This document shows, one piece after another, positions 8,605-17,367 of a stretch of DNA of 64,000 bases. Positions within the stretch are counted from its first letter, which is position 1. Each line of letters starts with the position of its first letter. The position numbers and the translations under genes were made by a program. The stretch comes from Paracoccaceae bacterium (GTDB lineage Bacteria > Pseudomonadota > Alphaproteobacteria > Rhodobacterales > Rhodobacteraceae), in the NCBI GenBank assembly GCA_020425125.1, contig JAGQRV010000065.1:1-64000 (forward strand), given 5' to 3'. The notes under the pieces are model-generated. The model ran no database searches and was not told where the DNA came from. It saw only the letters and a list, made by a program, of their open reading frames with translations.

Positions 8605-9593
8605 GCGCGGTCGGACTTGCCGAGATCGAAGCGGCGCGGACCCGCATCCGGGGATTGGTGCGGGAGACCCCGATGGAGCCGTCGGAGAGCCTGTCCGAGC
8701 GTCTTGGCGTGCCGGTCTGGCTGAAGCTCGAACACCATCAGCGGACCGGCAGTTTCAAGTTGCGGGGGGCGTCGAATGCCGTTGCGCAGCTTTCGAAGGC
8801 CGAACGCGAACGCGGAGTCGTCTGTGCCTCGACCGGCAATCACGGGAGGGCACTTGCACATGCCGCGCGCGAGGCCGGCATCCGGTCGGTGATCTGCATG
8901 TCCCGGCTGGTGCCGGGAAACAAGGTCCGCGCCATCGAAGCGCTGGGAGCCGAAGTGCGAATCGTCGGCAAGTCGCAGGACGACGCGCAGGAGGAAGTCG
9001 ACCGGCTGGTGCGCGAGGACGGGCTGGCGATGATCCCGCCCTTCGACGATCCGCGCGTCGTCACAGGACAGGGGACGCTGGGGCTGGAGATGCTTGAGGC
9101 AGTTCCCGACCTTGCGGTGGCGCTTGTGCCGCTTTCGGGCGGCGGCCTGATCGCCGGGATAGCTGCGGCGCTGAAGGCAAAGGCCAAGGACGTGACGGTG
9201 GTCGGAATCTCCATGGCGCGTGGGGCCGCGATGGCCGAAAGCCTGTCCGCCGGGCACCCAGTCGCGGTGGAGGAACTGCCCTCGCTTGCGGACTCCCTCG
9301 GTGGCGGGATCGGACTTGCGAACCGCGTCACCTACCCCATGGTCCGCGATCTGGTGGACGAGGTGATCCTGCTGAGCGAGGCCGAGATCGCGGACGGGAT
9401 CCGCCACGCCTATGCCGAAGAGCGGCAGGTGATCGAGGGCGGCGCGGCGGTGGGCATCGCGGCGCTGCTTGCCGGGAAGGTCCGGCCGCAAGGTCCCACC
9501 GTGGCGCTTCTCAGCGGAGCAAATATCGACATGGGACTGCACCTGCGGATCGTGAACGGCGAGGATGTGGACCTGATGGCCGAGGCGGCGTGA
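8601..9593 (+). CDS. eutB: EutB, PLP-dependent threonine dehydratase-like enzyme of hydroxyectoine catabolism
   Basis: About 330 residues from the ATG at 8601, which overlaps the eutA stop; the frame is open further upstream, but the overlap start fits the family. The PLP lysine is in GSFKLRGASNAV (early part), and the phosphate-binding glycine loop is SGGGLIAGIA. This is the fold-type II layout of threonine dehydratase/serine racemase relatives. In ectoine clusters EutB acts with EutA and EutC on hydroxyectoine-derived intermediates, as proposed rather than fully proven. eutC starts one base after its stop. Confidence 0.88.
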   Translation: MSAVGLAEIEAARTRIRGLVRETPMEPSESLSERLGVPVWLKLEHHQRTGSFKLRGASNAVAQLSKAERERGVVCASTGNHGRALAHAAREAGIRSVICMSRLVPGNKVRAIEALGAEVRIVGKSQDDAQEEVDRLVREDGLAMIPPFDDPRVVTGQGTLGLEMLEAVPDLAVALVPLSGGGLIAGIAAALKAKAKDVTVVGISMARGAAMAESLSAGHPVAVEELPSLADSLGGGIGLANRVTYPMVRDLVDEVILLSEAEIADGIRHAYAEERQVIEGGAAVGIAALLAGKVRPQGPTVALLSGANIDMGLHLRIVNGEDVDLMAEAA

Positions 9594-9594
9594 C

Positions 9595-10584
9595 ATGTCG
9601 GTGCGCATCCTGACCGAGGCGGATCTGCGCGGCGTGGTCGATCTGGACCTCAGTGTCATCGACGCGATCGACGGCGGCTTCCGGGCCCTGGCGGCGGGCG
9701 GGGTCGTGATGCCGCCGATCCTGTCAATGGAGATTGCCGAGTCGAATGGCGAGGTCGACGTGAAAGCCGCCTATGTGCCCGGTGTGGAAAGTTTCGCGAT
9801 CAAGGTCAGTCCCGGCTTCTTCGACAATCCGAAGATCGGGCTGCCGTCGACCTCGGGCCTGATGATCCTGTTTTCGGCCAGGACCGGCCGGGTCGAGGCG
9901 CTGCTGCTCGATAACGGCTATCTCACCGACGTGCGGACCGCCGCGGCGGGTGCGGTCGCGGCGCGCTGCCTGTCGCGGTCCGACTCGCACCGCGCCGCGA
10001 TCTTTGGGACCGGGCTTCAGGCGCGGATGCAGCTGCGCGCGCTGTGCCTCGTGCGCCCGATCCGCGAAGCGGTGATCTGGGGCCGCGACGCGGACAAGGC
10101 CGCGGCCGCGGCGCGGGACATGGCCGAAGCGTTGGGGATCGAGGTCCGCGCCGAGGCCGACGCGGAAACTGCCGTCCGCGGTGCCGACGTGATCGTGACC
10201 ACCACGCCGGCACGCGCACCGATCCTCATGGCCAGCTGGCTGGCGCCGGGCCAGCACGTCACGGCGATGGGTTCCGACCAGCACACCAAGAACGAGCTTG
10301 ACCCGGCCTGCCTCGCTCGAGCCGACCTTTATGTGCCGGACCGTCTGACCCAGGTGCGGAGCCTCGGCGAACTGCGCAGTGCCATAGCCGCCGGGACCGT
10401 GGCTTCCGACGCGGATTTTGCGGAACTGGGTACGGTGCTGATTGGCCGGGCGCGCGGCCGGCGCGATGCGGAGGCGATCACCATCGCCGATCTCACGGGA
10501 ACCGGCGTACAGGATACCGTGATCGCCACTTTGGCGCGCGAACGCGCCGAAGCCGCCGGTGTCGGCAAGGGATTCGAGAACTGA
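9595..10584 (+). CDS. eutC: EutC, ornithine cyclodeaminase/mu-crystallin family enzyme of hydroxyectoine catabolism
   Basis: 329 residues of the OCD/mu-crystallin family. The Rossmann motif is AIFGTGLQARMQLRAL, the conserved LTDVRTAAAGAVAAR segment precedes it, and the later signature GADVIVTTTPA and ITIADLTGTGVQD are present. Such enzymes are NAD(P)-dependent imine reductases or cyclodeaminases. In the ectoine clusters EutC is grouped with EutA and EutB for handling 5-hydroxyectoine. The gene is packed between eutB (one-base gap) and eutD (12-base gap). Confidence 0.88.
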   Translation: MSVRILTEADLRGVVDLDLSVIDAIDGGFRALAAGGVVMPPILSMEIAESNGEVDVKAAYVPGVESFAIKVSPGFFDNPKIGLPSTSGLMILFSARTGRVEALLLDNGYLTDVRTAAAGAVAARCLSRSDSHRAAIFGTGLQARMQLRALCLVRPIREAVIWGRDADKAAAAARDMAEALGIEVRAEADAETAVRGADVIVTTTPARAPILMASWLAPGQHVTAMGSDQHTKNELDPACLARADLYVPDRLTQVRSLGELRSAIAAGTVASDADFAELGTVLIGRARGRRDAEAITIADLTGTGVQDTVIATLARERAEAAGVGKGFEN

Positions 10585-10596
10585 AGGAGCCGCAAG

Positions 10597-11784
10597 ATGG
10601 CTGAACCGGTCCTGCACTTCACTCTGGACGAATATGCGGCGCGGATCGCCAGGACCCGCGCTGCAATGGAGGCCAAGGGGATCGAGCTGCTGATCTGCCA
10701 CGATCCGTCCAACATGGCCTGGCTGACCGGGTATGACGGCTGGTCGTTCTACGTGCCGCAATGCGTGGTCCTCGCAGGCGACGGCGATCCGGTCTGGTTC
10801 GGCCGCGGCCAGGACGCCAATGGTGCCAAGCGTACCTGCTTCATGGGCGAGGCCGACATCATCGGCTATCCCGACCATTACGTTCAGTCCACGGAGCGCC
10901 ATCCGATGGATTATCTGGCGGGCCAGCTGGCTGAACGCGGATGGGACGCGCTGACGATCGGCGTCGAGATGGACAATTACTGGTTCTCGGCGCGGTCGCT
11001 TTCCTGCCTGCAGGCGCATCTGCCGAACGCCAGCTTCAAGGATGCCACCGCGCTGGTGAACTGGCAGCGCGGCATCAAGTCGGCCCAGGAGCTTGACTAC
11101 ATGCGCACCGCCGCGCGCTTCGTCGAGCGGATGCACGCGCGTATCGTCGAGGTGATCGAGCCGGGGATGCGCAAGTGCGATCTGGTGGCCGAGATCTATG
11201 ATGCGAGCCTGCGCTACGATCCCGCGATCGGTGCCGGGGGCGACTATCCTGCCATCGTGCCGCTGCTGCCGTCGGGTGCCGACGCATCGGCGCCGCATCT
11301 GACCTGGGACGACGAACCGATGCGGACGGGCGAGGGCACCTTCTTTGAGATCGCCGGCGCCTATCACCGCTACCACTGTCCGCTGTCGCGGACCGTGTTC
11401 CTCGGCAAGCCCACGCCCACCTTCCTCGACGCCGAAAAGGCGGTTCTGGAAGGGATGGATGCGGGGCTGGAACAGGCCCGCGCAGGCCGCACCTGCGAGG
11501 ACATCGCCAAGGCGTTCTTCGCGGTGCTGAAGAAATACGGGATCGAGAAGGACAACCGGACCGGCTATCCGATCGGGCTCAGCTATCCGCCGGACTGGGG
11601 CGAACGGACCTGTTCACTGCGCCCGAACGACCGGACCGAGCTTCAGCCGGGAATGACCTTCCATTTCATGACCGGTCTCTGGATGGAAGACTGGGGCTTC
11701 GAGATCACCGAGAGCATCGTGATCGGCGAGACCGGCGCCGAATGCCTGGCCAATGTGCCGCGCAAGCTTTTCGTGAAGGACTGA
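10597..11784 (+). CDS. eutD: EutD/DoeA ectoine hydrolase (M24 peptidase-like)
   Basis: 395 residues in the creatinase/aminopeptidase P (pita-bread) family. The N-terminal domain contains DPSNMAWLTGYDGWSFYVPQ and the C-terminal domain begins near KSAQELDYMRTAARFVERMH. EutD opens the ectoine ring to give N-acetyl-L-2,4-diaminobutyrate isomers, one of which is an inducer recognised by EnuR. The length and the adjacent deacetylase gene match characterised EutD-EutE pairs. A GAAGGAG ribosome site lies ahead of the ATG. The ectoine-hydrolase call rests on family resemblance plus the complete cluster. Confidence 0.92.
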   Translation: MAEPVLHFTLDEYAARIARTRAAMEAKGIELLICHDPSNMAWLTGYDGWSFYVPQCVVLAGDGDPVWFGRGQDANGAKRTCFMGEADIIGYPDHYVQSTERHPMDYLAGQLAERGWDALTIGVEMDNYWFSARSLSCLQAHLPNASFKDATALVNWQRGIKSAQELDYMRTAARFVERMHARIVEVIEPGMRKCDLVAEIYDASLRYDPAIGAGGDYPAIVPLLPSGADASAPHLTWDDEPMRTGEGTFFEIAGAYHRYHCPLSRTVFLGKPTPTFLDAEKAVLEGMDAGLEQARAGRTCEDIAKAFFAVLKKYGIEKDNRTGYPIGLSYPPDWGERTCSLRPNDRTELQPGMTFHFMTGLWMEDWGFEITESIVIGETGAECLANVPRKLFVKD

Positions 11785-11789
11785 CTGCA

Positions 11790-12803
11790 GTGAATGCCAC
11801 CGCCACACATCCCGTGAATCCGATCAGCTGTTCCGTGCCGTTCGACGAGGACGGGGTCCACCATGGCTTCCTGCGGCTGCCTTACAGCCGCAACGACAGC
11901 GCCTGGGGATCGGTGATGATCCCGATCACCGTCCTGCGCAACGGCGACGGGCCGACCGCGTTGCTGACCGGGGCCAATCACGGCGACGAATACGAGGGAC
12001 CGGTGGCACTGCAGGCGCTGACCTCGGAGCTTTCGGTGAAGGACATCACCGGCCGCGTGATCATCGTGCCGTTCATGAATGCGCCCGCCTTCCGTGCCGG
12101 TACCCGGACCTCGCCCATCGATGCCGGCAACCTGAACCGAAGCTTCCCCGGCAGGCCCGACGGGACGCCCACCCAGAAGATCGCCGATTATTTCGAGACC
12201 GTCCTGGCGCCCATGGCCGACTACGTTCTGGACTTCCATTCGGGCGGCAAGACGCTTGACTTCGTGCCATTCGCCGCGGCCCACAGGCTGGAGGCGAAGG
12301 TGCAGGAGGAAGCCTGCATCGCGGCGATGAAGGCGTTCAACGCGCCTTATTCCATGGTGCTGCTGGAAATCGATAATGTGGGCATGTTCGACACCGCGGT
12401 CGAGTCGCTCGGGAAGATCTTTGTCTCGACGGAACTTGGCGGCGGCGGCACGGCGACGGCCCGGTCGATCGCAATTGCACGGAAGGGTGCGCGGAACTTC
12501 CTGATCCATGCCGACATCCTGCAGGCCGAGCCCGAGATGGCGCCGAGCGTCGACCTCGACATGCCGGACGGCGACTGCTTCGTCTTCTCCGAGGACGATG
12601 GCCTGATCGAGCCGCTGGTCGATCTTGGCGACATGGTCGAGAAGGGCGCGCCGGTGGCCCGGATCTGGCCGGTTGGCCGGAGCGGCGCGCCGGCCGTCAC
12701 CTACAACGCGCGCCGCAGCGGCCTTTTGACGAGCCGGCATTTCCCCGGCTTGGTGAAGGCAGGGGATTGTCTGGCGGTGGTTGCCGTGCCGGTGGACGAC
12801 TGA
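11790..12803 (+). CDS. eutE: EutE/DoeB N-acetyl-L-2,4-diaminobutyrate deacetylase
   Basis: About 337 residues from GTG at 11790, five bases after eutD; the longer frame reads back through the eutD end and is not favoured. It belongs to the succinylglutamate desuccinylase/aspartoacylase (M14-like) zinc enzymes. The metal-binding H-x-x-E is in ANHGDEYEGP, the substrate arginine in the NLNRSFPG loop, and a further metal histidine in LDFHSGG. EutE removes acetate from the EutD product to release L-2,4-diaminobutyrate for the transaminase. It is the last gene of the plus-strand ectoine operon and converges on transketolase. Confidence 0.92.
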   Translation: MNATATHPVNPISCSVPFDEDGVHHGFLRLPYSRNDSAWGSVMIPITVLRNGDGPTALLTGANHGDEYEGPVALQALTSELSVKDITGRVIIVPFMNAPAFRAGTRTSPIDAGNLNRSFPGRPDGTPTQKIADYFETVLAPMADYVLDFHSGGKTLDFVPFAAAHRLEAKVQEEACIAAMKAFNAPYSMVLLEIDNVGMFDTAVESLGKIFVSTELGGGGTATARSIAIARKGARNFLIHADILQAEPEMAPSVDLDMPDGDCFVFSEDDGLIEPLVDLGDMVEKGAPVARIWPVGRSGAPAVTYNARRSGLLTSRHFPGLVKAGDCLAVVAVPVDD

Positions 12804-12890
12804 CCACCGGGACTCGCGCGGCCGGAGGCCCCCCTGCGAACCGGGCGTGATTCCTGCCGCCCGATCTGGCTCTCACATTGACTTCGCGGT

Positions 12891-12923
12891 GGGCGGACCG
12901 GCCAGAGATCCGGCCATCCGCCC
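12891..12923. terminator. Hairpin between convergent eutE and tkt, possible bidirectional terminator
   Basis: GGGCGGA (12891-12897) pairs with TCCGCCC (12917-12923), with an inner GGCC/GGCC pair (12900-12903 and 12912-12915) around a short loop. There is no clear T-run on either side, so it is at best a weak intrinsic terminator. Its position between converging genes fits that role. Confidence 0.4.
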
Positions 12924-12955
12924 AACCGCATGTTCCCCGATATCCGGCGCGGCGC

Positions 12956-15049
12956 CTATCCGGCGGCCCTGGCCTTTTCGACCTGCTCCCGCGCGGCGCT
13001 GACGATGTTTTCAGGGGTGAAGCCGAACTTGCGCTGCAGTTCCTTGAGCGGCGCGGAAGCGCCGAAGGTGTGCATGCCGATGATTTGTCCACGCAGGCCG
13101 GTGTAGCGCGTCCAGCCGAGGATCGAGGCTTTCTCGACCGCCACCCGTGCGGTGATATCGGGCGGGATCACGCTGTCCTTGTAGGCCTGGTCCTGGTGCT
13201 CGAACAGTTCCCAGGACGGCATGCTGACGACCCGCGACCGGATGCCTTCGGCCGTGAGCTGCTCATGCGCGGCAAGGCACATCGACACCTCGCTGCCGGT
13301 GGCCATCAGCAGAACCTCGGGCGCGCCGCCCTCGGCCTCGGCCAGCACGTAGGCGCCTTTCGCCACCCCCGATGCCGGTGCATACACGTTGCGGTCGAGC
13401 GTCGGCAGATTCTGCCGCGTCAGGATCAGTGCCACCGGCTCGTGCCTCAGCCGCATGATCACCCGCCAGGCTTCCGCCACCTCGTTGGCATCGGCCGGAC
13501 GCAGAACGATCAGCCCCGGAATCGAGCGGAGCGATATGAGCTGCTCGACCGGCTGGTGGGTGGGGCCGTCCTCGCCGACGCCGATCGAGTCGTGCGTGAA
13601 GATGTGTATGGTCGGGATCTCCATCAGCGCGCTCAGCCGGATCGCCGGACGGGCGTAATCGCTGAAAATCATGAACCCCGATCCGTAGGGCCGGATCTTC
13701 GAAAGCGACATCCCGTTCAGCACCGCGCTCATCGCGTGTTCGCGGACGCCGAAATGGAAGTTCCGTCCCGCCGGGTTCTCCGCCGAGAAGTCGCCCGCCC
13801 CGTCGAAGGTCAGACGGGTATTGGTCGAGGGCGCGAGGTCGGCGGATCCGCCGATCAGCCAGGGAACCCGCCGGGCGATGGCGTTGAGAACCTTGCCCGA
13901 AGCGACGCGGCCCGCCAGACCCTTCTCGTCCGCGGGGAAGCTCGGCAGGTCGGCGTCCCAGTCGTCGGGCAGTTCCCGCCGCTGCATCCGCCTGAGCTGG
14001 TCCGCGAGGTCGGGATATTCCGCCGCATAATTCGCGAAGCGCTCGGTCCAGGCGGCGCTGAGCATCCGTCCGCGCCGGCCGAGGCCGTCCCTGAAGCCTT
14101 GTAGCACTTCGTCCGGCACGCGGAACTGGGCGTCCTCGGGCCAGCCATAGGCCTTCTTGGTCAGCCGCACCTCGTCTTCGCCCAATGGCGCGCCATGGGC
14201 GCCATAGGTGTCCTGCTTGTTGGGCGAGCCGTAGCCGATATGGCTGCGCACCTGGATGAAGGTCGGCCGGTCGGTGGTGGCCCGGAAGGTCTTGAAGGCG
14301 CGGTCGAGCGCGTCGAGGTCGTTGGCATCCTCGACCTTGATGACGTTCCAGCCATAGGCCTCGAAGCGCTTGGCCACGTCCTCGCTGAAGGCGAGGTCGG
14401 TCGAGCCCTCGATGGTGATCTTGTTGTCGTCGTAGATCCAGCACAGATTGGCGAGCTTCAGATGCCCTGCCATCGAGGCCGCTTCGCCCGAGATGCCCTC
14501 CATCATGCAGCCGTCGCCCGCCAGCGCGTAGACGTCGTAGTCGAACAGATCGAAGCCCGGCCGGTTGTAGGTTGCGGCCAGCCAGCGCTGCGCGATCGCC
14601 ATGCCGACGCTGGTGGCGACGCCCTGACCGAGCGGGCCGGTCGTCGTCTCGACGCCCGTCGTCCAGCGGTATTCCGGGTGGCCCGCGCAGGGACTGTCGA
14701 GCTGGCGGAACCGCTTGATCGCGTCGAGCGGGACGGACGGCTCGCCGAGCGTCTCGTAGGCCGGGTTCACCGCCTTGACGCCCGCGACATGCAGAAGCGC
14801 GTAGAGCAGCATGGAGGCGTGGCCGACCGACAGCACGAAGCGATCGCGGTTTGGCCAGATCGGCTGTTCGGGGTCGTAGCGCAGGAAGCGCTGCCACAGC
14901 GTGTAGGCCACCGGCGCCAGCCCCATCGGAGCACCTGGATGGCCTGAATTCGCTGCCTGAACGGCATCGATTGCGAGGGTGCGGATCGTGTTGATCGCGA
15001 GCTGATCTGTATCGGTCGTCGTCTGGTCGATTTCGCTGACGTCACTCAT
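12956..15049 (-). CDS. tkt: Transketolase
   Basis: 697 residues from the ATG at 15049, which has GGAGGAG nine bases upstream; a ten-residue longer frame lacks a ribosome site. It has the standard three-domain transketolase layout: the thiamine diphosphate motif GDGCMMEGISGEAASM, the N-terminal AANSGHPGAPMG, and the pyrimidine-domain segment GSADLAPSTNT. It transfers two-carbon units in the pentose phosphate pathway. The substrate pairing of interest here is erythrose 4-phosphate with xylulose 5-phosphate, giving fructose 6-phosphate and glyceraldehyde 3-phosphate. It follows transaldolase on the same strand (130-base gap). Its location suggests it processes erythrose 4-phosphate from the erythritol genes downstream. 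Confidence 0.95.
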   Translation of the reverse strand: MSDVSEIDQTTTDTDQLAINTIRTLAIDAVQAANSGHPGAPMGLAPVAYTLWQRFLRYDPEQPIWPNRDRFVLSVGHASMLLYALLHVAGVKAVNPAYETLGEPSVPLDAIKRFRQLDSPCAGHPEYRWTTGVETTTGPLGQGVATSVGMAIAQRWLAATYNRPGFDLFDYDVYALAGDGCMMEGISGEAASMAGHLKLANLCWIYDDNKITIEGSTDLAFSEDVAKRFEAYGWNVIKVEDANDLDALDRAFKTFRATTDRPTFIQVRSHIGYGSPNKQDTYGAHGAPLGEDEVRLTKKAYGWPEDAQFRVPDEVLQGFRDGLGRRGRMLSAAWTERFANYAAEYPDLADQLRRMQRRELPDDWDADLPSFPADEKGLAGRVASGKVLNAIARRVPWLIGGSADLAPSTNTRLTFDGAGDFSAENPAGRNFHFGVREHAMSAVLNGMSLSKIRPYGSGFMIFSDYARPAIRLSALMEIPTIHIFTHDSIGVGEDGPTHQPVEQLISLRSIPGLIVLRPADANEVAEAWRVIMRLRHEPVALILTRQNLPTLDRNVYAPASGVAKGAYVLAEAEGGAPEVLLMATGSEVSMCLAAHEQLTAEGIRSRVVSMPSWELFEHQDQAYKDSVIPPDITARVAVEKASILGWTRYTGLRGQIIGMHTFGASAPLKELQRKFGFTPENIVSAAREQVEKARAAG

Positions 15050-15179
15050 TCGGTGATGCTCCTCCGGAATTGCCGGCAATGGGCCGGCCGTGTCTTGTTG
15101 CGGCGCGGTGGTCGCACCGCTCCGGTCTTCGGCCCCCGCCTTTACCGGCGAGGCCAGGCGGCACAGGCAGGCTGCGCGG

Positions 15180-16133
15180 TCAGTTCAGGCGCTGGCGAAT
15201 GATGTCGCGGAGCGTGCCGAGGTCCTTGGCAAAGCCGCGAATCCCCGCCGCCAGCATCTCGGTCGCCATCGCGTCGTCGTTGATCTCCCAGCGGAAGCGG
15301 TTCTCGTCCATCTCGATGCGCTCCTCCGGCTCGAAGCTGTCGGGCGACAGCTTGCGCTCGACCGTGCCCTCGCCCGTGGACAGCTCCTCGAGCAGTGCCG
15401 GGCTGACGGTCAGCCGGTCGCAACCCGCCAGCGCCTCGATCTGCCCGGTCGAGCGGAACGAGGCGCCCATCACCACCGTGTCGATGCCCTGGGACTTGTA
15501 GTAGTTGTAGATCGAGCGCACCGAAAGGACGCCCGGATCCTCCTCGGGGGCGAAGCCGTGACCGGCGGCCTTGCTGTGCCAGTCGGTGATGCGGCCCACG
15601 AAGGGCGAGATCAGGAACACGCCGGCATCGGCGCAGGCGACCGCCTGCGCCTTGCTGAAGAGAAGCGTCAGGTTGCAGTCGATGCCGTCCTTCTGCAGTT
15701 CTTCGGCGGCACGGATCCCTTCCCAGGTGGCGGCAAGCTTGACCAGGATGCGCTCGCGGCTGATCTGGCGCTCGGCGTAGTCGTCGATGATCGCCCTGGC
15801 CCGGGTGATCGAGGCGCCGGTATCAAAGGAAAGGTCGGCGTCAACCTCCGTCGAAACCCGGCCGGGAACCAGATCGGCCAGCGCGGCACCCACCGAGACC
15901 GCGAGCCGGTCGGCCACCGCGGCGACGCGTGCCTCGGTTTCGCCGGCCTGGCGTGACCCCCAGTCGATCGCCTCGTTCACTGTATCCTCGAATTCGGACG
16001 TCTTCAGCGCCTTCAGGACGATCGAGGGGTTGGTCGTGCAATCGACCGGCTTGAGTTTCCGCACCGCCTCGATGTCGCCGGTATCGGCAACCACCGTGGT
16101 CATCGCGCGCAGTTGGTCGAGTTTCGAGGCCAT
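15180..16133 (-). CDS. tal: Transaldolase (class I)
   Basis: 317 residues, the TalB-type length. The Schiff-base lysine is in ILVKLAATWEGI, followed by CNLTLLFSKAQAVACADAG and SPFVGRITDW, all diagnostic. The N-terminus (KLDQLRAMTTVVADTGDIEAV) is typical. The enzyme moves dihydroxyacetone units between sugar phosphates, including to erythrose 4-phosphate. It is the first gene of a tal-tkt pair on the minus strand and diverges from dhaK. The pair looks like a dedicated pentose-phosphate module for the adjacent C4-polyol genes, though a housekeeping role cannot be excluded. Confidence 0.95.
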   Translation of the reverse strand: MASKLDQLRAMTTVVADTGDIEAVRKLKPVDCTTNPSIVLKALKTSEFEDTVNEAIDWGSRQAGETEARVAAVADRLAVSVGAALADLVPGRVSTEVDADLSFDTGASITRARAIIDDYAERQISRERILVKLAATWEGIRAAEELQKDGIDCNLTLLFSKAQAVACADAGVFLISPFVGRITDWHSKAAGHGFAPEEDPGVLSVRSIYNYYKSQGIDTVVMGASFRSTGQIEALAGCDRLTVSPALLEELSTGEGTVERKLSPDSFEPEERIEMDENRFRWEINDDAMATEMLAAGIRGFAKDLGTLRDIIRQRLN

Positions 16134-16359
16134 GGGAGACTCCTGTCTAGCTGAAGGTTTCGCAAGCGGGCGCCGTCGCCGACGCCCGGGTGGTATCCAC
16201 TGAGTGTTCGCAGGCGCCCCAAGGGTTGTCCCTCAGAGGCAAGGCCAGCAAGCCCGGTGGCGCTGCCGCGCCTTTGAGCGCGCCGGGCATGGCGGTGAAT
16301 GCGCTGGCAATCGGAGGGTGCAGGGCTAGAATGCCCGCCGGGAGACAAAGGGGGGCGCC

Positions 16360-17367
16360 TTGCGGACCAAGAAGATAGTCAACGCCGGGGACCATGCGGT
16401 CGACGAGATGCTCGACGGCATCCTCGCCGCGCATTCCGGGCATCTCGCCCGCGTGGCCGGTACAAAGCGAGCAATCGTTGCGCGCGACGGACCGCGGGAC
16501 GGCAAGGTCGGGCTGGTGATCGGCGGCGGATCGGGGCACGAGCCCACATTCGTCGGCTTCGTTGGCCGAGGACTGGCCGATGCTGCGGCGATCGGCAACG
16601 TCTTCGCCTCGCCGCCGCCCGATCCGATCCTTGCCTGCACCCAGGCGGTCAATGGCGGCGCGGGCGTGCTCTATATGTACGGAAACTACGCCGGGGACGT
16701 GATGAACTTCGACATGGCCGCCGAAATGGCAGCGATGGACGACATCGAGGTCCGCACGGTGCTGACCACCGACGACATCGCTTCGGCGCCCCGCGACCGT
16801 CGCGACAGCCGCCGCGGTGTGGCGGGCAACTTCTTCATCTTCAAGGTGGCAGGCGCGGCCTGCGACCGCATGCTCGACCTCGACGAGGTAGAGCGGATCG
16901 CGCGGAAGGCCAACGCGCACACCTTTACCATGGGCGTCGCGCTGGCGCCCTGTTCGCTGCCGCAGACCCGGCGTCCGAATTTCGAGATCGGTGCCGAGGA
17001 GATGGAAATCGGCATGGGCATTCATGGCGAGCCCGGCGTGGCGCGCGGCCCGCTTGAACCCGCCGACAGTATCGTCGATGAGATGATGGACCGGATCCTG
17101 GCGGAAATGGCGCCCGCAAAGGGCGACCGGGTGGCGCTGCTGGTCAACGGTCTGGGCGCCACGCCGCTGATGGAACTCTACATCATGAACCGCCGCGTAC
17201 GGCAGCGCCTGGACGATGCCGGGATCGGCGTTCACGCGACCTGGGTCGGAAACTGGTGCACGTCCCTTGAGATGACCGGGGCGTCGGTCACCTGCATGCA
17301 TCTCGACGGCGAGTTGACGGCGTTTCTGGATCATCCCTGCGACTGTGCCATGTTTCGGGTGGGCTGA
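16360..17367 (+). CDS. dhaK: DhaK-type dihydroxyacetone/erythrulose kinase subunit
   Basis: 335 residues of the DAK1 family, starting at TTG (16360) just after a GGGGGG run. The substrate-binding histidine is in the MGIHGEPG motif, and the N-terminal GGGSGHEPTFVGFVG segment is diagnostic. DhaK covalently holds a ketose through this histidine. The DhaL partner begins where this gene ends. No DhaM phosphotransferase gene is present in the window, so phosphate may come directly from ATP. Related DAK proteins in C4-polyol loci of other bacteria phosphorylate D- or L-erythrulose. That is my preferred reading here, given the surrounding tpiA/rpiB-type eryH and eryI genes; glycerone is the alternative. 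Confidence 0.88.
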   Translation: MRTKKIVNAGDHAVDEMLDGILAAHSGHLARVAGTKRAIVARDGPRDGKVGLVIGGGSGHEPTFVGFVGRGLADAAAIGNVFASPPPDPILACTQAVNGGAGVLYMYGNYAGDVMNFDMAAEMAAMDDIEVRTVLTTDDIASAPRDRRDSRRGVAGNFFIFKVAGAACDRMLDLDEVERIARKANAHTFTMGVALAPCSLPQTRRPNFEIGAEEMEIGMGIHGEPGVARGPLEPADSIVDEMMDRILAEMAPAKGDRVALLVNGLGATPLMELYIMNRRVRQRLDDAGIGVHATWVGNWCTSLEMTGASVTCMHLDGELTAFLDHPCDCAMFRVG

